Shown here: positions 1 to 8,938 of the stretch, piece by piece
How positions within the stretch are numbered: position 1 is the first letter of the stretch
How the letters are laid out: the number at the start of each line of letters is the position of its first letter
NCBI GenBank assembly: GCA_946886855.1
Contig: CAMPJJ010000008.1
Location: forward strand, 24,681 to 88,680
Origin: an uncultured Roseateles sp.
Lineage (GTDB): Bacteria; Pseudomonadota; Gammaproteobacteria; Burkholderiales; Burkholderiaceae
Direction: 5' to 3'
DNA length: 64,000 bases
Translations under genes and position numbers: made by a program
The notes under the pieces: generated by a model
What the model was told of the DNA's origin: nothing
The model's input: only the letters and a program-made list of their open reading frames with translations
The model's database searches: none

Positions 1-158
1 GCCATCGGTGGGAGGAGCAGCGGGCGTCGGCGTGGTGCCGGCGAGTGTGGAACGGCGCATGGAGAAGGGGCGTGGGCCTGCCGTGGAGTCGGGCATCCGC
101 CCTGGCGAGGGCGGACATGCTGGACGACAATGCCGCTCATTGTCACCGTTTGCCCATC

Positions 159-626
159 ATGAGCGACTCCACCGATCCGAATGTCCCCGCCAGCACGGCC
201 AGCCCCGCTGCCCACCCGTCGGGCGCGCCCCTGCTGTCGCCCGAAACCATCGGGCCGCGCGAGCTCGTGATGCGCGTGATGCCGATGCCGGCGGACGCCA
301 ACGGCAACGGCGACATCTTCGGCGGCTGGATCATGGCGCAGGTCGACCTGGCCGGGTCGGTGCTGCCGGCGCGCATCTCGCGCGGACGCATCGCGACGGT
401 GGCGGTGAACCAGTTCATCTTCAAGCAGCCGGTGTCGGTGGGCGACCTGCTGAGCTTCTACGCGCAGATCACGCGCATCGGGCGCACGTCGATCACGGTG
501 CACGTCGAGGTCTTCGCCGAGCGCAACCCGGCCAATCCGCACGTGGTCAAGGTCACTGAGGCCAACCTCACCTACGTCGCGATCGATCGCGACGGCAAGT
601 CGCGCGTCTTCGGCGACGCCGTCTGA
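159..626 (+). CDS. Acyl-CoA thioesterase, hotdog fold (YciA-like)
   Basis: Probably hydrolyses acyl-CoA thioesters to free acid and CoA in the cytoplasm. The 155-residue protein fits a single-hotdog YciA/BACH-type thioesterase. The segment 'GDIFGGWIMAQVDLAGS' is the conserved helix with the catalytic Asp, and 'RIATVAVNQFIFKQPVSVGDLLSFYAQI' the following strands. The frame is open from 45, but I choose the ATG at 159 because family similarity begins just after it and the preceding residues look like non-coding translation. It stands alone, 186 bases before dctA. Substrate chain length cannot be read from the sequence. Confidence 0.88.
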   Translation: MSDSTDPNVPASTASPAAHPSGAPLLSPETIGPRELVMRVMPMPADANGNGDIFGGWIMAQVDLAGSVLPARISRGRIATVAVNQFIFKQPVSVGDLLSFYAQITRIGRTSITVHVEVFAERNPANPHVVKVTEANLTYVAIDRDGKSRVFGDAV

Positions 627-812
627 GCCCCGGCCCCGGGATGGGGCCGTCCGGCTGGTCTGCGCCCCATGGTGCGAATGGACATCCGCCCACAAGGGTT
701 TGTACGTAGATCCCGCAAACGTGGAAAGTTCACGGGTGGGATACTGCCCGGCCAGGGTGCGCAGACACGCCGGTGACGGCGCCTGCGGCCACCCGCAACC
801 GGAGCCGTACCC

Positions 813-2153
813 ATGCTGACCCCCTCCGCTTCCGACGCGCCGGCCTCGCCCGTGCCGTGGTATCGCCATCTCTACCTGCAGGTCGTGATCGCGATCGCCA
901 TCGGCATCACGCTCGGATATCTCGAGCCGGCCCTGGCGGTCAAGTTCCAGCCGCTGGGTGATGCCTTCATCAAGCTGGTGAAGATGATCATCGCGCCGGT
1001 GATCTTCCTGACCATCGTGACCGGCATCGCCAGCATGACGCAGCTCAGCGCCGTGGGCCGCGTGTTCGGCAAGGCGATGGCCTACTTCCTGTTCTTCTCC
1101 ACGCTGGCGCTGATCGTCGGCCTGGTGGTGGCCAACGTCGTGCAGCCGGGCGCCGGCATGAACGTCAACGTGGCCGACCTGGACCAGAAGGAAGTGCACC
1201 GCTACGTCGAGAAGACGCATGACCTGACCCTGGTCAGCTTCCTGATGGACGTGATCCCGAAGTCGCTGATCGGCGCGCTGGCGGACGGCAACATCCTGCA
1301 GACGCTGTTCGTGGCGGTGCTGTTCGGCATCGCGCTGGCGCTGACGGGCGAGCGCGGCAAGCCGGTGCTGACCTTCTTCGAGGCGCTGACGGCGCCCGTC
1401 TTCCGGATGGTGCACATCCTGATGAAGGCGGCGCCGGTCGGCGCGTTCGGCGCGATGGCCTTCACCATCGGCAAGTACGGCGTGGCCTCGCTGCTCAACC
1501 TGGGCATGCTGGTGGGCAGCTTCTACCTGACCTCGCTGTTCTTCGTGCTGGTGGTCCTGGGCATCGTGGCGCGGCTGTGCGGCTTCTCGATCCTGAAGCT
1601 GATCCGCTACCTGAAGGCGGAGCTGCTGCTGGTGCTGGGCACCTCCTCGTCGGAGTCGGCGCTGCCGTCGCTGATGGAGAAGATGGAGAAGGCCGGCTGC
1701 AAGAAGACGGTGGTGGGGCTGGTCGTGCCGACGGGCTACTCGTTCAACCTGGACGGGACCAATATCTACATGACGCTGGCGGCGCTGTTCATCGCGCAGG
1801 CGACCAACACCGAGCTGACGCTGACCCACCAGATCACGCTGCTGCTGGTGGCGATGCTGAGCTCCAAGGGCGCGGCCGGCGTGACGGGCGCGGGCTTCAT
1901 CACGCTGGCGGCGACGCTGTCGGTGGTGCCGGAAGTGCCGGTGGCCGGCATGGCGCTGATCCTGGGCGTGGACCGCTTCATGTCGGAGTGCCGATCGCTG
2001 ACCAACTTCGTCGGCAACGCGGTGGCGACCATCGTCGTGTCCAAGTGGGAACGCGCGCTGGACCACGACGCGCTGGACCTGGCGCTGTCGGGCAGGGCGG
2101 GCGATTCCGACGACCTGCCGGTGCGCGTGGCCGGACCGGCCGAGACCGCATGA
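813..2153 (+). CDS. dctA: C4-dicarboxylate:cation symporter DctA
   Basis: Inner-membrane secondary transporter for succinate, fumarate, malate and related C4-dicarboxylates, of the dicarboxylate/amino acid:cation symporter (DAACS) family. The 446-residue length is typical. Family signatures are clear: the serine-rich loop '[17 protein letters not shown]', the unwound TM7 stretch '[19 protein letters not shown]' and the TM8 stretch '[18 protein letters not shown]'. Multiple hydrophobic helices run from about residue 22. The ATG at 813 sits close to the usual N-terminus ('[17 protein letters not shown]'). A strong hairpin terminator follows the stop. No dctBD sensor genes are adjacent, so regulation is unknown. 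Confidence 0.95.
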   Translation: MLTPSASDAPASPVPWYRHLYLQVVIAIAIGITLGYLEPALAVKFQPLGDAFIKLVKMIIAPVIFLTIVTGIASMTQLSAVGRVFGKAMAYFLFFSTLALIVGLVVANVVQPGAGMNVNVADLDQKEVHRYVEKTHDLTLVSFLMDVIPKSLIGALADGNILQTLFVAVLFGIALALTGERGKPVLTFFEALTAPVFRMVHILMKAAPVGAFGAMAFTIGKYGVASLLNLGMLVGSFYLTSLFFVLVVLGIVARLCGFSILKLIRYLKAELLLVLGTSSSESALPSLMEKMEKAGCKKTVVGLVVPTGYSFNLDGTNIYMTLAALFIAQATNTELTLTHQITLLLVAMLSSKGAAGVTGAGFITLAATLSVVPEVPVAGMALILGVDRFMSECRSLTNFVGNAVATIVVSKWERALDHDALDLALSGRAGDSDDLPVRVAGPAETA

Positions 2154-2171
2154 GCGATCACGCGGCATGAA

Positions 2172-2203
2172 CGACAACGGGCCTCCAGGGGCCCGTTGTT
2201 CAT
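2172..2203 (+). terminator. Rho-independent terminator of dctA
   Basis: A perfect 10-bp stem (2172-2181 with 2188-2197, ACAACGGGCC/GGCCCGTTGT) and a 6-base loop lie 18 bases after the dctA stop, followed by the T-containing run TCATTCTTC. Because the converging minus-strand gene ends at 2224, the hairpin may also serve that strand. Confidence 0.75.
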
Positions 2204-2223
2204 TCTTCTGCGTGCGGCCGGCG

Positions 2224-2931
2224 TCATGGCGAGGCCCTCACGCGAGGTTTGCTGGCGGTCCTGGCGCGGATGGCGCGCGCCATCGCGGCATCGGCCTCTG
2301 CCAGTTCCTCATCGCTGAGCAATGCAGAGCCTACGCCCTCCGGAAGAAACCAACCGAGCACACACTGCTGATCTCGTACAGCCAATTGGATGTGCGTACC
2401 CGAGCGGAACTCGGTGCCGTCCAAAATCGGCCGTCCCTGATAGAAGGCGGCACGAACCAGTTGCCAAGACGGATGTCCATCCCGTTGACGCATTTCGTGC
2501 CCGATGTTGAACACCGCGCAGTCCAGCCCGCGCAGCAACATGGATTCATCCTCGGCGTCAGCAGGTCGATTGACCGGCATGGGGCGTCCGGACAGGTTCT
2601 GCGCGACCCTGAGTTCGGCCATGGCGGACTGGTACTCCCGCCGACCGGACAGCGTCGTCATGTCCCAGCATTGAGAGACACAGAGCACCGCGCCAACGAC
2701 GGCAGGGGAAACAATGGGACGCGCGGAGTAGAGCTTTGAAGCCTGCTGGCGTGAAGCCTCCGCAAAACCCAGCGCACGCTCTGCATCCCCTTCAAAGAAA
2801 TACACGCCGTCCCCCAGCCAGTCATAGCGATTGGCGGATGGCGTGAGTCGCGGAAGTCGCCCCTTCACCAGCCTGTCGCGAACCGTGATATCGCAGCCGT
2901 GGAATGCGAGGATCAACTGCCCCTGGTTCAT
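2224..2931 (-). CDS. Putative ADP-ribosyltransferase-fold protein (toxin-like)
   Basis: A 235-residue soluble protein of a family I know only as uncharacterised. What can be seen: 'LAFHGCD' (His11), 'NRYDWLGDGVYFFEGDAERALGFAEAS' (Tyr44) and a late 'TEFRSGTHIQLAVRDQQCVLGWF'. The spacing of an early strand His followed by a Gly-x-Tyr-Phe-Phe strand and a helix resembles the H-Y-[E/Q] layout of ADP-ribosyltransferase folds such as DUF3990 and PARP-like toxins; this is inference. The start at 2931 overlaps the stop of the upstream small gene by four bases (ATGA), so the two are translationally coupled. Base composition is visibly less GC-rich than the flanking metabolic genes, suggesting acquisition. 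The frame is open upstream to 3366, but that part overlaps the small gene and is not convincing. Confidence 0.6.
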   Translation of the reverse strand: MNQGQLILAFHGCDITVRDRLVKGRLPRLTPSANRYDWLGDGVYFFEGDAERALGFAEASRQQASKLYSARPIVSPAVVGAVLCVSQCWDMTTLSGRREYQSAMAELRVAQNLSGRPMPVNRPADAEDESMLLRGLDCAVFNIGHEMRQRDGHPSWQLVRAAFYQGRPILDGTEFRSGTHIQLAVRDQQCVLGWFLPEGVGSALLSDEELAEADAAMARAIRARTASKPRVRASP

Positions 2932-3176
2932 TGATACCTCGGCATCAGGTTCCCCTCGTCGTCGATGATGCCGGCCTTCTTGGCCAGTTCGAACGCCACC
3001 TCCGGCGAATGCACCTTCAAACTGTCTTCGCGCGGCAGCCCAAAGGTGCCGACCTTGTGCGCCCAACTCGGCGGCTGGGTCACTTTCACCGATGCCTTCG
3101 CGACCTGCCCGCAGCGCTCGCACAGACTTTTGCGCTTCGCCGGCTTCGTGTTCTTTCCGTTCGACTTCTTGCTCAT
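2928..3176 (-). CDS. Small Cys-x-x-Cys protein, possible antitoxin partner
   Basis: An 82-residue protein with a Lys-rich N-terminus, a single CxxC pair ('LCERCGQ', residues about 18-24) and a conserved-looking C-terminus ('AFELAKKAGIIDDEGNLMPRY'). I do not recognise a named domain. It precedes the ADP-ribosyltransferase-like gene with a four-base ATGA overlap, the arrangement expected of an antitoxin-toxin or immunity-effector pair. The start at 3176 is preceded by a GGAGTG ribosome-binding sequence. Two cysteines alone are unlikely to bind zinc unless the protein dimerises. Function is unproven. Confidence 0.55.
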   Translation of the reverse strand: MSKKSNGKNTKPAKRKSLCERCGQVAKASVKVTQPPSWAHKVGTFGLPREDSLKVHSPEVAFELAKKAGIIDDEGNLMPRYQ

Positions 3177-3338
3177 CAGGAATCACTCCAATCAACAGAG
3201 GAGTCCTCATGATTCCGAGGCGAGGTGATCTCGCCAATCGCATGTTGTCGTGCAGTTGGCGCTCGCGCTGACTTGGTCGAGTGGTGCGGATTGCGCGAAT
3301 GAGGGCGGCCCGCAGACAAGGCGCCTCAGGAAACAGAA

Positions 3339-3357
3339 GGGGCGCCCACGGCGCCCC
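3339..3357 (-). terminator. Terminator hairpin of the beta-oxidation operon
   Basis: A perfect 8-bp inverted repeat (GGGGCGCC/GGCGCCCC, loop of three) lies 30 bases beyond the enoyl-CoA hydratase stop on the minus strand, followed in that direction by TTCTGTTTCC. It would end the long minus-strand transcript before the neighbouring toxin-like pair. Confidence 0.6.
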
Positions 3358-3386
3358 TCCATTCATGGCGGCATCGCCGCGGTCGA

Positions 3387-4148
3387 TCAGAACTTCGAGA
3401 AGTCCGGCTGGCGCTTCTGGAAGAAGGCCTGGAAGGCTTCCATCGCCTCGGGACTGCGCAGGCGCGCGCCGAAGATCTCGGCCTCGGCCTGGATGGTCGC
3501 CAGCAGCTCGTCCTTCGACGAGCGGCGCATCAGCTGCTTGCTCTCGCGCACCGCGCTCGGGGGCAGCTTGTTGAAACGCTCGGCGATGCGGCGCGCATGG
3601 GCGACCACCTCACCCGCCGGCAGCACCGCATTGGCGACACCGCATTCCACCGCCTGCTCGCCGGTGAACGGGTCGCCCAGCAGGATCTTCTCGGCCGCGC
3701 GGCGCGGACCCATCAGGCGCGGCACCAGCAGGCTGGAGCCGAACTCCGGCACCAGGCCCAGGCTGACGAAAGGCATCGCCAGGCGCGCGTCGTCCGCGAC
3801 GTAGACGAAATCGCAATGCAGCAGCAGCGTCGTGCCGATGCCGATCGCCGCGCCGTTCACCGCCGCCACGATCGGCTTGTCGCAGCCGACCATCGCGCGC
3901 ATGAACTGGAACACCGGCGCGTCTTCATCGCGCGGCGGGCTGCCCATGAAATCCTCGATGTCGTTGCCGGAGGTGAAGATCTGCGGCTGGCCCTGGATCA
4001 GCACCGCGCGCACGGCGTTGTCGGCGTTGGCCGTCACCAGCGCGTCGGCCATCTCCTGGTACATCGCGCGGGTCAGCGCGTTCTTCTTCTCCGGCCGTGC
4101 GATCTCGATGGTCTGCACGCCGTTCACGATGGCGGTCTTGATGCTCAT
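3387..4148 (-). CDS. Enoyl-CoA hydratase/isomerase family protein
   Basis: Crotonase-fold enzyme of 253 residues, expected to hydrate 2-enoyl-CoA during fatty-acid beta-oxidation. The oxyanion-hole segments 'IFTSGNDIEDF' and 'IVAAVNGAAIGIGTTLLLHCDFVYVADDARLAMPFVSLGLVPEFGSS' match the family; the second carries the position of the catalytic acid ('GLVPEFGS'). The C-terminus 'AFFQKRQPDF' is typical of the family. It is the last gene of the minus-strand fatty-acid operon, downstream of the alpha/beta hydrolase with an 84-base gap. The precise substrate is not readable. Confidence 0.9.
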   Translation of the reverse strand: MSIKTAIVNGVQTIEIARPEKKNALTRAMYQEMADALVTANADNAVRAVLIQGQPQIFTSGNDIEDFMGSPPRDEDAPVFQFMRAMVGCDKPIVAAVNGAAIGIGTTLLLHCDFVYVADDARLAMPFVSLGLVPEFGSSLLVPRLMGPRRAAEKILLGDPFTGEQAVECGVANAVLPAGEVVAHARRIAERFNKLPPSAVRESKQLMRRSSKDELLATIQAEAEIFGARLRSPEAMEAFQAFFQKRQPDFSKF

Positions 4149-4232
4149 GAAGCACTCTCCTCGTTGGGTCTGCCGTCCGCCTGCTGCCTCATGCAGTCCG
4201 GCAACGGATGGTGTTCGGATGAATGGACGCGA

Positions 4233-5084
4233 TCATGCCAGCCACGCGCTCACCTGCGGCCACAGGCTGCGCTCGAATCGATCGCGGAAGAAACCGAAAT
4301 GGCCGATGCGGCGCTCGCCGATGTCGTTCGGCGCTATGCGGCGCATCTCCGGCCGCGCGCCGGCGTAGAAGCCGTGCAGGGATTCGGTGTTGCGGCGGGA
4401 CATGAACTCGTCGTCGGTGAAGGCCAGCGAGAGCATGGGCACCGACAGCGAGGCGTACTGCGCGCGCAGGGCGTCGCCGCCCTCCCCCATCATGTACTCG
4501 CGGTCCAGGCACCAGCGTCGCCATTGCGCCATCACGCCGCGCGGCAGGTCGCCGACCTTGCGCAGCTTGCGACCCGGGAAGTAGCCGAAAGCCGGCAGCG
4601 CCAGCGGGACCACGACGTACCAGAGCCACCAGACATAGCGGCGCAGGCCGATCGAGTTCTCGCGCCAGTAGCCGCTGCCGCAACCCACCGTCACGGCGCG
4701 CGACACGCGCGAGCGGTTGGGCAGCATGCCCAGGATCTGGCCGCCGAGGCTGTGGCCCAGCCAGTGGATCTCGCGGCGGTCGCCGAGCAGGCGGTCGAGG
4801 TGCGACAGCGCGGCAGCGGCGTCGCGCTCGGCCCAGGTGTGGATGTCGGCTTCGAGCCCGCGCAGGGAGCGCTTCATCTCGTCCGGACGCGAGGCGCCCA
4901 TGCCGCGATAGTCGAAGCTCATGACGAGCCAACCCTGCTGCGCCATCCAGCGCGCGAAGGCGGCGTAGTAACGCTGTTCGACACCCATCGCAGGAGCGAT
5001 CAGCAAGCCCGCCTTCGCGGTCGCCGCGTCGCCGTAGAGATGGCCTCGAAGCTCGAAACCATCCTCCGCTCGGAAACTGATCAT
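4233..5084 (-). CDS. Alpha/beta hydrolase
   Basis: A 283-residue serine hydrolase. The nucleophile elbow 'WLGHSLGGQILGM' is clear, as are 'APAMGVEQRYYAAFARWMAQQGWLVMSFDYRGMGASRPD' near the N-terminus (the oxyanion strand and following helix) and a late 'FGFFRDRFERSLWPQVSAWL' with the probable catalytic His. It belongs to the YheT/'serine aminopeptidase S33'-like group. It lies inside the fatty-acid operon, so an acyl ester or acyl-CoA substrate is plausible but unproven. A 173-base gap separates it from the thiolase and contains an inverted repeat. Confidence 0.85.
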   Translation of the reverse strand: MISFRAEDGFELRGHLYGDAATAKAGLLIAPAMGVEQRYYAAFARWMAQQGWLVMSFDYRGMGASRPDEMKRSLRGLEADIHTWAERDAAAALSHLDRLLGDRREIHWLGHSLGGQILGMLPNRSRVSRAVTVGCGSGYWRENSIGLRRYVWWLWYVVVPLALPAFGYFPGRKLRKVGDLPRGVMAQWRRWCLDREYMMGEGGDALRAQYASLSVPMLSLAFTDDEFMSRRNTESLHGFYAGARPEMRRIAPNDIGERRIGHFGFFRDRFERSLWPQVSAWLA

Positions 5085-5204
5085 CGCGATCTCCCGATGC
5101 TCTTCGCGTCCTGCTCAGGGCGCCTACCTGCGCTTGGCCAAGCGCGGGCTCTCCACGCTGCAGGGGGCATCCCTCCGGGAACCCCCAGCAGCATTCCGGC
5201 CCCA

Positions 5205-5240
5205 CTCGCAGTCGTTGCCCAAGGACGAGCGGACTGCGAG
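5205..5240. repeat. Intergenic inverted repeat in the fatty-acid operon
   Basis: CTCGCAGTC at 5205-5213 pairs with GACTGCGAG at 5232-5240, and with one bulged base the pairing continues through flanking CCC/GGG. It lies between thiolase and hydrolase on the minus-strand transcript. It could act as an mRNA processing or attenuation hairpin; there is no T-run, so it is not a classical terminator. Confidence 0.4.
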
Positions 5241-5257
5241 GGGCGGTGCGTCGTGCC

Positions 5258-6472
5258 TTACAGTCGCTCGATGATGCCCGCCGCGCCTTGGCCCGCGCCG
5301 ACGCACATCGTGACCATGCCGTACTTGCCGCCGGTACGACGCAGGCCATGGATGACCGAGGCCGCACGGATCGCGCCCGTCGCGCCCAGCGGGTGACCCA
5401 GGGCGATCGCGCCGCCGTTGGGGTTCACCTTGGAACGGTCCAGCACGATGCCCTTGCTGTCCAGATCGTTCAGCACCGCCAGAGATTGCGCGGCGAAGGC
5501 TTCGTTCAGCTCGATCCAGCCCAGGTCCTCGGCCTTGATGCCGGCCAGCTTCAAGGCCGCCGGGATCGCCTCGATCGGGCCGATGCCCATGATCTCGGGC
5601 GGCACGCCGCGCACGGCGAAGGAGACGAAACGCGCCAGCGGGGTCAGGCCGAAACGCTTCACCGCGGCTTCCGACGCCACGATCAACGCGCCCGCGCCGT
5701 CCGAGGTCTGCGAGCTGTTGCCAGCCGTGACGCTGCCCTTGGCGGCGAACACCGGCTTGAGCTTGGCCAGGCCTTCCATCGACGTGTCCTTGCGCGGACC
5801 TTCGTCGGTGTCGACGATGCGGCTCTTGACGATGACGCCGTCACCGTTCAGGTCGGGCTGGCGATCCTTCAGCTCGAACGGGGTGATCTCGTCCTTGAAG
5901 AAACCCCCCTCGATCGCGGCCAGCGCGCGGCGGTGCGATTCCAGCGAGAACTCGTCCTGCGCCTGGCGCGAGACCTTCCACTTGTCGGCGACCTTCTCGG
6001 CCGTCAGGCCCATGCCGTAGGCCAGGCCGATGTTCTCGTCGCGCTCGAAGATCGCGGGCGGGAACGAGGGCTTGTTGCCGCCCATCGGGACCATGGACAT
6101 GGACTCGACGCCGCCGGCGATCATCACTTCGGATTCGCCGACGCGGATGCGGTCCGCCGCCATCGCCAGGGCGGTGATGCCCGAGGCGCAGTAGCGGTTC
6201 ACCGTCACGCCACCAACCGTGTTCGGCAGGCCCGACAGCACGGCCGCGACGCGGGCGATGTTCATGCCCTGCTCGCCCTCGGGGAAGGAGCAGCCGATGA
6301 TGGCGTCCTCGATCACCGACGGGTCCAGGCCCGGCACCTGGGCCATGGCGGCCTGGATGACGCGCGACAGCATCTCGTCCGGACGGGTGTTCTTGAAGTA
6401 GCCCCGGCCCGACTTGCCGATGGGCAGACGGGTGGCGGCGCAGATGTAGGCGTCTTGAACTTGCTTGCTCAT
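5258..6472 (-). CDS. fadA: Acetyl-CoA acyltransferase (3-ketoacyl-CoA thiolase)
   Basis: Catalyses thiolytic cleavage of 3-ketoacyl-CoA, the last step of each beta-oxidation round. The 404-residue length is usual. The nucleophilic Cys sits in 'GGVTVNRYCASGITALAMAADRI', and the C-terminal thiolase signatures 'NPNGGAIALGHPLGATGA' (His) and 'GMVTMCVGAGQGAAGIIERL' (second Cys) are intact. The protein begins MSKQVQDAYICAATRLPIGK. It is 26 bases downstream of the multifunctional FadB-like gene on the same strand, giving the standard fadBA pair, here of the stand-alone operon type with its own acyl-CoA dehydrogenase. Confidence 0.95.
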   Translation of the reverse strand: MSKQVQDAYICAATRLPIGKSGRGYFKNTRPDEMLSRVIQAAMAQVPGLDPSVIEDAIIGCSFPEGEQGMNIARVAAVLSGLPNTVGGVTVNRYCASGITALAMAADRIRVGESEVMIAGGVESMSMVPMGGNKPSFPPAIFERDENIGLAYGMGLTAEKVADKWKVSRQAQDEFSLESHRRALAAIEGGFFKDEITPFELKDRQPDLNGDGVIVKSRIVDTDEGPRKDTSMEGLAKLKPVFAAKGSVTAGNSSQTSDGAGALIVASEAAVKRFGLTPLARFVSFAVRGVPPEIMGIGPIEAIPAALKLAGIKAEDLGWIELNEAFAAQSLAVLNDLDSKGIVLDRSKVNPNGGAIALGHPLGATGAIRAASVIHGLRRTGGKYGMVTMCVGAGQGAAGIIERL

Positions 6473-6498
6473 GATGGATTCCTTGTGTGCCGCTCGGA

Positions 6499-8895
6499 TC
6501 AGTTGCGGACCGGCTTGCCGGTCTGCAGCATGCCCATGATTCGCTCTTGGGTCTTCGGATGCTCGAGCAGGCTGCAGAAGTGCTTGCGCTCCAGCGACAT
6601 CAGGTATTCCTCGGTCACCAGCGAGCCGGCTTCGACTTCGCCGCCGCAGACCACGTCGGCGATCAGCGAGGCCAGATGGAAGTCGTGCGCGCTGATGAAG
6701 CCGCCGTCACGCATGTTGGCCAGCTGGGCCTTCACGGTGGCGATGCCGGAACGGCCCGCGACCGGGAACCTGGCCTTGAGCGGGGCGCGGTAGCCGGAGT
6801 CCGCCATCGCCTTGGCCTGCGCCGTGGCGACGAACAGCAGCTCGTCCTTGTTGGGGACGATGATGTCGCTGTCGAGCAGGTAGCCCAGCTTCTGCGCTTC
6901 CAGCGCGGAGGTCGCCACCTTGGCCATCGCGGCGTTGGTGAAGCCGTCCTTCAGGAAGGCGAAGATGTCCGCGTTGGCGTTGCCGGCCGAGGCCATCTCC
7001 GCCGCGCGGCGCGCGATGTAGGTCAGGCCGCCGCCGCCCGGGATCAGGCCGACGCCCACTTCCACCAGGCCGACATAGGACTCCATGTGCGCGACGCGGC
7101 GGGCGCAATGCACCGCCAGCTCGCAGCCGCCGCCCAGCGCCAGGCCGCGCATCGCGGCGATGACCGGGACGCTGGCGTAACGCACGCGCAGCATCATGTC
7201 CTGCAGCTTCTTCTCTTCCGGCGCGATGCCCTTGGCGCCCTTGGTCATGAAGACCGGCATCAGCGCCTCAAGGTTGGCACCGGCGGAGAACACGTCGTCC
7301 GGCGACCAGATGACCAGGCCCTTGTACTTGGCCTCGGCGATCTCGACGGCCTTGAGCAGGCCCTCGGTCACGGTCGGGCTGATCAGGTGCAGCTTGGCGT
7401 TGATCGAGGCGATCAGCACTTCGCCGTCCAGCGACCAGACGCGGACTTCCTCGTTCTTGAACTCCTCGGTGCCGGCCTTCAGCGGCTCGACGGCGCCTTC
7501 GCCGACCAGCGCTTCGGGGAAAGCCTGGCGCTCATAGACCGGCAGCTTGGCGCGCGCCTTGAACCTGCCTTCGGCGGCGCTCCACGAGCCGTCCTTCGAA
7601 TGCACGCCGCCGTTCTCGGCGACCGAGCCTTCGAAGACCCAGGCGGGCAGCGGCGCGCTCGACAGCGTCTTGCCGGCGTCGATGTCGGCCTTGACCCACT
7701 CGGCGACCTGCTTCCAGCCGGCGGCCTGCCACAGCTCGAACGGGCCCTGCTGCGAGCCGAAGCCCCAGCGCATGGCGAAGTCGATCTCGCGCGCGGTGTC
7801 GGCGACGGTGTCCAGGTGCACGGCCACGTACTGGAACGAGTCGCGCAGGATGGACCACAGGAACTGCGCCTGCGGGTTGCTCGATTCGCGCAGCAGCTTG
7901 ATGCGGTCGGCGGCCGGCTTCTTCAGCATGCGCGCGACGATCTCGTCGGCCTTGCCGCCGCCGGCGACGTAGTCACCGGTGGCGAAGTCCAGACGCTGGA
8001 TGTCCTTGCCGACCTTCTTGTAGAAGCCCGCGCCGGCCTTCTGGCCCAGCGCGCCCTTCTCGATCAGGCCCGCCAGCACCTTGGGCGTGGCGTAGGTCGC
8101 GTAGAAGGGGTCGTCCTTCAGGTTGTCCTGCATCGTCTTGACGACATGCGCCATCGTGTCCAGGCCCACCACGTCCGCGGTGCGGAAAGTGCCCGACGAG
8201 GCGCGACCCAGCTTCTTGCCGGTCAGGTCGTCGACGACGTCGACGGACAGGCCGAACTTCTCGGCCTCGATCATCGTGGCCATCATGCCGGCGATGCCGA
8301 CGCGGTTGGCGACGAAGTTGGGCGTGTCGTTGGCGCGCACGACGCCCTTGCCGACCGCCGAGGTCACGAAGCTTTCCAGCTGGTCGATGACTTCGGGGTT
8401 GGTGGTCGGCGTGTTGATCAGCTCGACGAGGTACATGTACCGCGGCGGGTTGAAGAAGTGGATGCCGCAGAAGCGGGGCTTGATCGATTCCGGCAGGACT
8501 TCCGACAGCTTGGTGATCGACAGGCCCGAGGTGTTGGACGCCACGATCGCGTGCGGCGCCACGAAGGGCGCGATCTTCGTGTACAGGTCCAGCTTCCAGT
8601 CCATGCGCTCGGCGATGGCCTCGATGATCAGGTCGCAGTCCTTGAGCAGCTCGAGGTGTTCCTCGTAGTTGGCCTGCTGGATCAGCGCGGCGTTCTCGGG
8701 CACGCCCAGCGGCGCCGGCTTGAGCTTCTTCAGGCCCTCGACGGCCTTGGTGACGATGCCGTTCTTCGGGCCTTCCTTGGCGGGCAGGTCGAACAGGACG
8801 ACCGGCACCTTCACGTTGACCAGATGGGCGGCGATCTGCGCGCCCATCACGCCGGCGCCGAGCACGGCCACCTTGCGAACTTGGAATCGACTCAT
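6499..8895 (-). CDS. fadB: 3-hydroxyacyl-CoA dehydrogenase / enoyl-CoA hydratase, multifunctional
   Basis: Bifunctional beta-oxidation enzyme of about 798 residues. The dehydrogenase half comes first: the NAD site 'VAVLGAGVMGAQIAAHLVN' (residues about 8-26), 'ASNTSGLSITKLSEVLP', 'GIHFFNPPRYMYLVELI' with the catalytic His, and 'DTPNFVANRVG'. A crotonase half follows ('PVIAAMRGLALGGGCELAVHCARRVAHMESYVGLVEVGVGLIPGGGG'). This order, dehydrogenase first, differs from E. coli FadB and matches the large betaproteobacterial family. An ATG exists at 8913, but I prefer 8895 because GGAG stands eight bases before it and the Rossmann strand begins at once. It is cotranscribed with the thiolase. Confidence 0.93.
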   Translation of the reverse strand: MSRFQVRKVAVLGAGVMGAQIAAHLVNVKVPVVLFDLPAKEGPKNGIVTKAVEGLKKLKPAPLGVPENAALIQQANYEEHLELLKDCDLIIEAIAERMDWKLDLYTKIAPFVAPHAIVASNTSGLSITKLSEVLPESIKPRFCGIHFFNPPRYMYLVELINTPTTNPEVIDQLESFVTSAVGKGVVRANDTPNFVANRVGIAGMMATMIEAEKFGLSVDVVDDLTGKKLGRASSGTFRTADVVGLDTMAHVVKTMQDNLKDDPFYATYATPKVLAGLIEKGALGQKAGAGFYKKVGKDIQRLDFATGDYVAGGGKADEIVARMLKKPAADRIKLLRESSNPQAQFLWSILRDSFQYVAVHLDTVADTAREIDFAMRWGFGSQQGPFELWQAAGWKQVAEWVKADIDAGKTLSSAPLPAWVFEGSVAENGGVHSKDGSWSAAEGRFKARAKLPVYERQAFPEALVGEGAVEPLKAGTEEFKNEEVRVWSLDGEVLIASINAKLHLISPTVTEGLLKAVEIAEAKYKGLVIWSPDDVFSAGANLEALMPVFMTKGAKGIAPEEKKLQDMMLRVRYASVPVIAAMRGLALGGGCELAVHCARRVAHMESYVGLVEVGVGLIPGGGGLTYIARRAAEMASAGNANADIFAFLKDGFTNAAMAKVATSALEAQKLGYLLDSDIIVPNKDELLFVATAQAKAMADSGYRAPLKARFPVAGRSGIATVKAQLANMRDGGFISAHDFHLASLIADVVCGGEVEAGSLVTEEYLMSLERKHFCSLLEHPKTQERIMGMLQTGKPVRN

Positions 8896-8938
8896 GGTTT
8901 CTCCAATGAACATCCCGAGGATGTAGGAATGTGGTTGT

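Noticed and set aside
1..158. Coding sequence before the thioesterase start
   Set aside because: Open frames there are short, Arg/Gly-rich and lack any family similarity; nothing else is seen.
2224..3366. The full 380-residue minus-strand frame as one gene
   Set aside because: Its first 145 codons overlap the well-formed 82-residue gene in another frame; the ATGA junction at 2928-2931 marks the real start.
5205..5240. Inverted repeat as a terminator inside the fatty-acid operon
   Set aside because: No T-run follows in the direction of transcription and downstream genes belong to the same pathway.
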